A DNA stretch of 64,000 nucleotides from an uncultured Anaerolineae bacterium (GTDB lineage Bacteria; Chloroflexota; Anaerolineae; Anaerolineales; Villigracilaceae). Location of the stretch: positions 1-64,000 of the forward strand of contig CAIJPN010000017.1 of the NCBI GenBank assembly GCA_903822545.1, read 5' to 3'. The translations under genes and the position numbers were made by a program. The notes under the pieces are model-generated. The model was given only the letters and a program-made list of their open reading frames with translations, searched no databases and was not told the DNA's origin. Shown here piece after piece: positions 34,261 through 39,742 of this stretch; the stretch's first letter is position 1, and the number at the start of each line of letters is the position of its first letter.

Positions 34261-36049
34261 AATTGGTAATTCCTGCGGTTTTGGCGAGGATTTCCAGAAT
34301 TGATGTGTTATCACGCACACCGGCGGGGGCGGTCAGGGAGGGGGTGGCGGTTTGCGCGCGGCCATCCAGGTTGAGGTACGTTCCGGGCTGTTCGGCCCAG
34401 GTCATGGCCGGCAGGACGACATCGGCGCGGTCGGTCAGCGCATTTTCGTAGGCAGATTGCACCACCAGGAACGGGATATTTTCCAGCGCGGCCAGCAGTT
34501 CAGGGCTGGGGATGTCGTCGCCGAGGGCGATGTAGGCGGTGGCGTTTTCCGGCCAAAGGGCTTTGTCCACGCCCAACTGAATCGCCCCGGCGCTGTTTGC
34601 CGCTCCCTTGACCGGGATCAACCCGGAGCGTTCGGAGTCAACCACGCCAGTGAGTTTGGCGAGGTCGAGCAGGGCTTGGCCCGGATCGCCTGCGTAGACG
34701 ATCGCCGGGGCAACAGCGCGGGCGAACATCTCAGCGGCAGCGGTGATGGTTTCATCTGCCGAAACGGACGCACCCGGCCAGGTGGGGATGCGCGCCAGGC
34801 CATTCTGACGGATGACGGCGGCCATTTCGGCGGGTACATCCTGTTCAGCAACGGGTTTGATGGCGATGTGGGCCAGCTCATCCCAACTGTTGGGGGCGGG
34901 GTCGATGACGATCAACTTCGTGCCTTTGGGAAGGTTGCGCTTGACCATAAAGCCGAGGACTTCGTGTGTTTTGGCCAAATCCACGCCGAGGATGAGGACA
35001 CAATCGGCGTTGCGCAGGGCATCCAGTTTGCCATCCACGCTTTCGGCGGCGGGCGCGGCCTGGGGGGCGAAAATCTGCTGGAAGGCGCGCAGCGACTCGA
35101 GGGGCAGGCGGGGAGATGCATAGGCGGCGGTCTGGCCCGGTTTGACGGCTTCGGCTGCGGCGGCGAGGGCTTCTTCCCAGCTGGTAGGAGTCAGTTTACC
35201 GGCGACACGGATGAGGGGCGATTGAATCCGCGCGGGAGCAGGTTCGAGCGGGGTGAATCTCCCGGTTTTGCAGATGGTCCCAGCGTTGAAGGCGTCCCAA
35301 TCCCCATGAATTTTGACAATGCGGTTGTCGCGGGTGTAGACGGTGATGCCGCACCCGACCGAGCAGCCCGCACAGACGGTTTTGGTGGTGGTCAGGTGGG
35401 TGTTTTGGCCGAGGTAGGCGCTCTGGCGGTCGATGAGCGCGCCGGTGGGGCAGACCTGCACGCAGGAGCCGCACGAGACGCAGGTGCTTTCGCCAAACGG
35501 CACGCCGTTGTCGGCGATGATCAGGGTGGCCGCGCCGCGTTCTTCGACGCTGATGGTGAAGTTGCCGGACATTTCGGCGCAGGCGCGCAGGCAGCGGCGG
35601 CACAGGATGCAGCGGTTGTTGTCGAGGATGAAGTGGGGATGCGAGGTGTCTACGGGGAAGTTTTTCCACTGCGGCTGGATGTCCCAGTGGGTTATATCCT
35701 GCCCGTAGGCGGCCTGCTGGAGCTGGCAGTCGTTGCCGCTGACCTGGCAGAAGGGGCAGAAGTGGTTGCGCTCGCTGAACAGCAGGTTCAGGATGGTGGC
35801 GCGCGATTCGCGCAGGGCGGGCGTGTCGGTTTCGACGCTCATGCCATCGGCGGCGGGCAGGGTGCAGGCCGCGATGGGCACGCGCATCCCTTTGACTTCG
35901 ACCACGCACAGGCGGCATCCGCCGTAGGGCGTCAGGTGCGGATGGTCGCACAGGGTCGGGATGTGGATGCCGTTCTGGCGGGCGGCGGATAACACTGTTG
36001 TGTCTGGTTCTACCGTGATTGGTTTTCCGTTAATAGTCAGGTTAATCAT
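34259..36049 (-). CDS. hoxU: NuoG/HoxU-like iron-sulfur subunit of the hydrogenase
   Basis: 596 residues, about 350 longer than cyanobacterial HoxU. N-terminal [2Fe-2S] domain (CDHPHLTPYGGCRLC and a later AAC), His-Cys cluster NHFCPFCQVSGNDC with the HoxU-type spacing, two [4Fe-4S] ferredoxin clusters (CILCRRCLRAC, CVSCGSCVQVC), then from residue about 225 a further [4Fe-4S] (CAGCSVGCG ... ICKTGRF) leading into a molybdopterin-oxidoreductase-like domain. The latter is shorter than in formate dehydrogenases, and no active-site cofactor ligand is evident, so it is probably structural as in NuoG. It carries electrons between the flavin subunit and the hydrogenase dimer. Confidence 0.88.
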   Translation of the reverse strand: MINLTINGKPITVEPDTTVLSAARQNGIHIPTLCDHPHLTPYGGCRLCVVEVKGMRVPIAACTLPAADGMSVETDTPALRESRATILNLLFSERNHFCPFCQVSGNDCQLQQAAYGQDITHWDIQPQWKNFPVDTSHPHFILDNNRCILCRRCLRACAEMSGNFTISVEERGAATLIIADNGVPFGESTCVSCGSCVQVCPTGALIDRQSAYLGQNTHLTTTKTVCAGCSVGCGITVYTRDNRIVKIHGDWDAFNAGTICKTGRFTPLEPAPARIQSPLIRVAGKLTPTSWEEALAAAAEAVKPGQTAAYASPRLPLESLRAFQQIFAPQAAPAAESVDGKLDALRNADCVLILGVDLAKTHEVLGFMVKRNLPKGTKLIVIDPAPNSWDELAHIAIKPVAEQDVPAEMAAVIRQNGLARIPTWPGASVSADETITAAAEMFARAVAPAIVYAGDPGQALLDLAKLTGVVDSERSGLIPVKGAANSAGAIQLGVDKALWPENATAYIALGDDIPSPELLAALENIPFLVVQSAYENALTDRADVVLPAMTWAEQPGTYLNLDGRAQTATPSLTAPAGVRDNTSILEILAKTAGITN

Positions 36050-36061
36050 AAAGCCTCAAGA

Positions 36062-36134
36062 TTTCACCGCGGAGCACGCGGAGTTCGCTGAGATTTTTTA
36101 TTGCTCTGCGTTCTCAGCGGTCTCTGCGGTGAAT
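36062..36134. repeat. CGCGGAG-type palindromic repeat between hoxF and hoxU
   Basis: TTTCACCGCGGAGCACGCGG on the left faces CTCTGCGGTGAA on the right, with TCTGCGTTCTCAGCGG inside. It is a G/C-richer variant of the CACGGAG family. Confidence 0.65.
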
Positions 36135-36141
36135 TGCTTTT

Positions 36142-37929
36142 CTAAGACAAAACCGCAATCGCGTTGAAATTACACACCTGCGCACAGATGCCGCAGCGGA
36201 TGCAGGTGCTGATGTCGATGGTGTGTGCCTGGCGGCGTTCGCCGCTGATGGCTTCGACCGGGCAGTTGCGGGCGCAGACGGTGCAGCCGGTGCAGGCCGG
36301 GGCCTGGATTTCGAAGCGGATGAGCGCCTTGCAGACCCGCGCCGGGCAGCGTTTTTCGACCACATGGGCGATGTATTCGTCGCGGAAGTGCTTGAGCGTG
36401 CTGACCACCGGGTTGGGTGCGCCCTGGCCGAGGCCGCAGAGCGAGTTTTTCATCACCTGGTCGCACAGTTTTTCGAGGCGGTCAATATCGGCCAGGGTGC
36501 CCTTGCCCGCGCAGATTTTTTCGAGGATGTCGAGGATGCGGCGCGTGCCAACGCGGCAGGGCGTGCATTTACCGCACGATTCTTCCTGGGTGAATTCCAT
36601 AAAGAAGCGGGCGATATCCACCATGCAGGTTTCGTCGTCCATGATGATCATGCCGCCCGAGCCCATCATCGAGCCGGCAGCGGTCAGGGCTTCGTAATCC
36701 ACGGGCAGGTCGAGGTGCTCTTCGATCAGACAGCCGCCCATCGGGCCGCCGGTCTGGATGGCCTTGAACTGCTTGCCATCCTTAATGCCGCCGCCGACTT
36801 CGTAAACCACTTCGCGCAGTGTGATTCCGAAGGGGACTTCGATCAGCCCGGTGTGGAGCACATCCCCGGCGATGGCGAAGGTTTTGGTGCCCTTCGATTT
36901 TTCGGTGCCCATGCTGGCGTACCAGTCCGCGCCTTTGAGCAAGATTTGCGGCACGACGGCGTAGGTTTCAACGTTGTTATTGTTGGTCGGTTTGCCCCAC
37001 ACGCCTTGTACGGCGGGGAAGGGTGGGCGCGGACGGGGTTCGCCGCGTTTGCCTTCGATGGAGGCGATCAGGGCGGTTTCTTCGCCGCAGACGAAAGCCC
37101 CCGCGCCCATGCGAACTTCCAAATCGAAAGAGAAATCCGTCCCGAAGATGTTTTCGCCCAAAAAGCCGAATTCGCGCGCCTGGGCAATGGCGATGTTGAG
37201 ATTTTGCACCGCGATGGGGTATTCCGCGCGGCAGTAGATGTATCCCATGCTCGCGCCGATGGCGTAGGCGGCGATAATCATGCCTTCCAGGACAGAGTGA
37301 GGGTCGCTTTCCAGCACGCGGCGGTTCATGAACGCGCCGGGGTCGCCTTCGTCGGCGTTACAGGTCAGGTATTTGGGGTGGTCGGGCACGTTCCGGCACA
37401 ACTGCCACTTGCGCGCCGCCGGGAAACCCGCTCCGCCGCGCCCGCGCAGGCCCGATTTGGCGACGGTGTCGATCACCTGCTCGGGGGTCATGCCCGAAAG
37501 CACGCTGGCGAGCGCCTGGTAGCCATCTTCGGCGATGTAATCTTCGATGTTGTGCGGGTCGATTTTGCCGCAGTTGCGCAGGACGATGCGCACTTCCTTG
37601 GGTTTGGGCGCGCCCAACTCTTCGTCGCTGATCACCTGCTCCTGGGCGCGGAACTTCTCAACCACACGCCCCTTCAGGAAATGCTCCTCGACGAGATAGG
37701 GAATATCATCCACGCCCAGGTTGGCGTAGTGGACGTTTTCGGGGTAGACGATCATATCCGGGCCAAAACGGGCCGGGTCGCCGATGCGGGAAGTCTCCAG
37801 CACCTGGATTTCGTCAATCAGGCCCTGGGCCACCAGTTCGTCGTTGAGCGCGTCAATCACATCATGCGCGCCCGCCGCGATGCAGGCCGGGTCTACTGAG
37901 ACAAGAACATGGGAACGAAAAAATGGCAT
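36142..37929 (-). CDS. hoxF: NuoF/HoxF-like flavin subunit with C-terminal ferredoxin domain
   Basis: 595 residues. Residues 1-100 are a thioredoxin-like domain whose cluster cysteines are missing: only one Cys remains in DPACIAAGAHDV, and TSRIGDPARFGP stands where a TGCxGxCxxGP motif is expected. The FMN/NADH-binding core follows (GLRGRGGAGFPAARKW, NADEGDPGAF, GAGAFVCGEETALIASIEG), then the [4Fe-4S] motif ESCGKCTPCRVGT, then two C-terminal [4Fe-4S] clusters (CTGCTVCARNC, CIRCGICAQVC). The C-terminal ferredoxin domain is absent from cyanobacterial HoxF but present in electron-bifurcating HydB subunits. It oxidises or reduces NAD(P)(H). Confidence 0.93.
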   Translation of the reverse strand: MPFFRSHVLVSVDPACIAAGAHDVIDALNDELVAQGLIDEIQVLETSRIGDPARFGPDMIVYPENVHYANLGVDDIPYLVEEHFLKGRVVEKFRAQEQVISDEELGAPKPKEVRIVLRNCGKIDPHNIEDYIAEDGYQALASVLSGMTPEQVIDTVAKSGLRGRGGAGFPAARKWQLCRNVPDHPKYLTCNADEGDPGAFMNRRVLESDPHSVLEGMIIAAYAIGASMGYIYCRAEYPIAVQNLNIAIAQAREFGFLGENIFGTDFSFDLEVRMGAGAFVCGEETALIASIEGKRGEPRPRPPFPAVQGVWGKPTNNNNVETYAVVPQILLKGADWYASMGTEKSKGTKTFAIAGDVLHTGLIEVPFGITLREVVYEVGGGIKDGKQFKAIQTGGPMGGCLIEEHLDLPVDYEALTAAGSMMGSGGMIIMDDETCMVDIARFFMEFTQEESCGKCTPCRVGTRRILDILEKICAGKGTLADIDRLEKLCDQVMKNSLCGLGQGAPNPVVSTLKHFRDEYIAHVVEKRCPARVCKALIRFEIQAPACTGCTVCARNCPVEAISGERRQAHTIDISTCIRCGICAQVCNFNAIAVLS

Positions 37930-37942
37930 AAGAAAATCCTTT

Positions 37943-38015
37943 CCCTCACCCTGACCCTCTCCCGAAGGGAGAGGGGACTCCCTTCCCCCCGTGGGGGAAG
38001 GGCTGGGGATGAGGG
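37943..38015. repeat. Composite CCCTCTCCC palindromic repeat between hndB-like and hoxF genes
   Basis: Outer CCCTCACCC and GGGGATGAGGG arms enclose CCCTCTCCC/GGGAGAGGG (37955-37975) and CCCTTCCCCC/GGGGGAAGGG. It is the closest relative of the element inside glnE. Its outer purine-rich arm (minus strand) lies directly before the AAGGA ribosome binding site of hoxF. Confidence 0.75.
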
Positions 38016-38022
38016 CCTGTAT

Positions 38023-38388
38023 TTACGCAGGAATTACATATTCCGTCACCACCGCGCCGCCAAGGATGTGCTTTTCCATGATCTGGCGGGCGGCGAAGGG
38101 AGTCACACGGCCATAGGTGGTGGTCACACCGTCGAGGATGACCTGCACCACCGGCTCCAACGAGTCCAGGCCCATGTTGCCGGTCTGGCGCACCAGGATA
38201 TCCGTCAGGTTGCGCTCCTCGATGATGGTCAGGAACTCCTTGAGCGTGTCACGCGCCCCGGCGGCGATGCCGGGCGTGCCCATCGCCACCACAATCTGTG
38301 CGCGCGCTTCGGCAGTTTTGATATCGCGCTTTTGCAAGGCTTCCTCGCGGATGCGTTTCAGGTCTTCCAGGCTTTTGATGGTTGGCAT
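38023..38388 (-). CDS. HndB-like thioredoxin-fold protein without cysteines
   Basis: 121 residues from ATG 38388, six bases after AAGGA; an ATG two codons earlier sits too close to it. The pattern VAMGTPGIAAGARDTLKEFL ... RQTGNMGLDSLEPVVQV aligns with the [2Fe-2S] thioredoxin-like HndB subunit of NADP-reducing hydrogenases, where the motif would be GTCGIAAGA and TGCxGLCxxEP. Every ligand cysteine is replaced (Pro, Asn, Asp), and the whole protein has no Cys. It therefore cannot bind the cluster and may serve as a structural or assembly subunit. Neighbours are the HATPase and NuoF genes. Confidence 0.8.
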   Translation of the reverse strand: MPTIKSLEDLKRIREEALQKRDIKTAEARAQIVVAMGTPGIAAGARDTLKEFLTIIEERNLTDILVRQTGNMGLDSLEPVVQVILDGVTTTYGRVTPFAARQIMEKHILGGAVVTEYVIPA

Positions 38389-38401
38389 ATTCATTCCTTC
38401 C

Positions 38402-38433
38402 CCCTCTCCCAGTGGGAGAGGGCCGGGTGAGGG
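38402..38433. repeat. CCCTCTCCC palindrome between HATPase and hndB-like genes
   Basis: CCCTCTCCC (38402-38410), AGT loop, GGGAGAGGG (38414-38422), then GGGTGAGGG. A reduced form of the composite element. Confidence 0.75.
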
Positions 38434-38994
38434 TTATTTTCTCGCTTCCGCAATCCCCTCTTCCAGCGTGGTGCGCACATACGCAATCACGCCGGGATGG
38501 GTCAGCGGGAAGCCGTCCAGGGTGTCTTTGATCGGTTGGTCGTCAAACTCAAAGACTCGCGGCGAGCCTTTAAAGGGTGGGTTGTATCTGTATGTGAAAA
38601 TCCAGTGGATTTCAGGATGGCCGATGGTCAGCGTTAAAAAGGTGGATGCGATATCCCCGAGCGGCATCCGGTCGATATGCGAGTGCTTGAACAATGCTTC
38701 GACCCGTGTGCCTGTCCCCGGTTTCGAGATGATTTCCAGCCCCCCGTTGCAGGCTTCCGCGCTCGATTTGAGCAGCGGAATCCCCAGCCCGACCTTGCGG
38801 GTGGTGCGGCTGGTATAAAACGGATCGACCACCTGTTTCACCATCTCATCATCCATCCCAACCCCGTCATCCGCAACGCTGACGGTCAGGCGATCGCCGC
38901 GAAAGTCCTCGTTCACATCAATGCGCACAGCTTTGGCATGTGCGCTGACGCTGTTTTCGGCCAAATCGAGCAAGTGCAGGGAAATTTCTTTCAT
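38434..38994 (-). CDS. Hydrogenase-operon HATPase protein
   Basis: 186 residues, GGAGG seven bases before the ATG. A GHKL ATPase core fills the first 110 residues: N box LHLLDLAENSVSA, G1 VADDGVGMDDEM, a DPFYTSRTTRKVGLGIPLL F/G2 stretch and GTGTRVEALF. There is no histidine phosphotransfer domain; the C-terminal 75 residues (TIGHPEIHWIFTYRY) are not recognised. Similar stand-alone ATPases are found in NuoE-NuoF operons of clostridial hydrogenases. Their role is unknown; anti-sigma-like kinase activity or an assembly function is possible. Confidence 0.85.
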   Translation of the reverse strand: MKEISLHLLDLAENSVSAHAKAVRIDVNEDFRGDRLTVSVADDGVGMDDEMVKQVVDPFYTSRTTRKVGLGIPLLKSSAEACNGGLEIISKPGTGTRVEALFKHSHIDRMPLGDIASTFLTLTIGHPEIHWIFTYRYNPPFKGSPRVFEFDDQPIKDTLDGFPLTHPGVIAYVRTTLEEGIAEARK

Positions 38995-39005
38995 CGTAAT
39001 TCCTC

Positions 39006-39038
39006 CCCTCTCCCTTTGGGAGAGGGCCAGGGTGAGGG
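39006..39038. repeat. CCCTCTCCC palindrome between hoxE and HATPase genes
   Basis: CCCTCTCCC (39006-39014), TTT loop, GGGAGAGGG (39018-39026), then GGTGAGGG. On the minus strand the purine arm merges into the GGGGAGGA ribosome binding site of the HATPase gene. Confidence 0.75.
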
Positions 39039-39040
39039 TT

Positions 39041-39565
39041 TTACCCTTCCAGTAGTTTCTTAATCAACTGCGGAAACTTGTTCGGCTTGACCTTTCCGAC
39101 CACTTCATCATCCACCGTCACCACCGGGGCCTGCGAGCACGCCCCAACACAGCGGCAGACTTCCATCGTCAACTGACCATCGGGCGTGGTCTTGCCGATT
39201 TCAGAACCGGTTAGCGCCTTGGCCTTTTCCATCAACTGTGGCACGCCGCCCACATAACAAGCCGTGCCCATGCAAAACTTGACGGTATGCTTACCGCGCG
39301 GCTGGGTGGTGAAAAACGAGTAAAACGTCACCACGCCATGCACCGCGCCGACCGGCACACGCAGTTTTTGGGCCACGTAGCGCTCCATATCGGGCGAAAC
39401 ATAGCCGATTGTGTTTTGGATGGTGTTCAAGATAACCATCATCGCGCCGCTGCGGTGGATATTGGCGTTAATGATCTCATCCAGCGCCGCGCGTTTGTTG
39501 TCGCACAGCCCATCCGGGCCATGCTGGACTTCTGCAGGAGAGGGCATTGTTGTCATATCGGTCAT
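39041..39565 (-). CDS. hoxE: NuoE/HoxE-like [2Fe-2S] subunit
   Basis: 174 residues from ATG 39565, with GGAG seven bases upstream. NuoE fold: helical N-terminal part with NTIQNTIGYVSPDMERYVAQ and VPVGAVHGVVTFYSFF, then a thioredoxin-like domain with all four ligands, CMGTAC and CRCVGAC. It is the first gene of the operon and pairs with the NuoF-like flavin subunit, where NuoE-type clusters take part in NADH oxidation and, in bifurcating enzymes, in the branching of electrons. The start excludes the Rex-type operator and the promoter. Confidence 0.92.
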   Translation of the reverse strand: MTDMTTMPSPAEVQHGPDGLCDNKRAALDEIINANIHRSGAMMVILNTIQNTIGYVSPDMERYVAQKLRVPVGAVHGVVTFYSFFTTQPRGKHTVKFCMGTACYVGGVPQLMEKAKALTGSEIGKTTPDGQLTMEVCRCVGACSQAPVVTVDDEVVGKVKPNKFPQLIKKLLEG

Positions 39566-39597
39566 TGTGCTGCTCCGTTTCGTGCTTTTATTCACAA

Positions 39598-39619
39598 TAT
39601 TGTGATGTATTTCACAATA
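39598..39619. promoter_or_regulatory. Rex-type operator (TTGTGA-N6-TCACAA)
   Basis: TATTGTGA, TGTATT, TCACAATA form a perfect 8+6+8 inverted repeat that fits the consensus of the redox repressor Rex. A further TTCACAA overlaps it at 39591-39597 and gives a second, back-to-back palindrome. It lies 8 bp past the -10 element, over the expected transcription start, so a bound repressor would block the hydrogenase promoter until NADH rises. Confidence 0.75.
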
Positions 39620-39626
39620 CGGAGCA

Positions 39627-39655
39627 AGTTTACTCCCCGTTGCGAGATTCGTCAA
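39627..39655 (-). promoter_or_regulatory. Promoter of the hydrogenase operon
   Basis: On the minus strand TTGACG (39655-39650) and TAAACT (39632-39627) are separated by 17 bp. The predicted start of transcription falls in the Rex-type site. Confidence 0.7.
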
Positions 39656-39678
39656 TGGTTTTGCCGCTTAAAATAAAA

Positions 39679-39707
39679 GCTGCAAGCGGGTCAAACCTGC
39701 TTGCAGC
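39679..39707 (-). terminator. Terminator of the GH31 gene
   Basis: GCTGCAAGCGGG (39679-39690) pairs with CCTGCTTGCAGC (39696-39707) with one mismatch. On the minus strand it is followed by CTTTTATTTTA, a good T tract. It separates the glycosidase from the hydrogenase promoter. Confidence 0.8.
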
Positions 39708-39742
39708 CCTTCAGCTTTATGGCCGTACCAAAATGTGCTGGT

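Noticed and set aside
34352-35992. 546-codon plus-strand ORF opposite hoxU, and a similar one opposite hoxF (36223-37899)
   Set aside because: Both are long only because of high GC3 in the true genes; the minus-strand products have complete iron-sulfur and flavin motifs.
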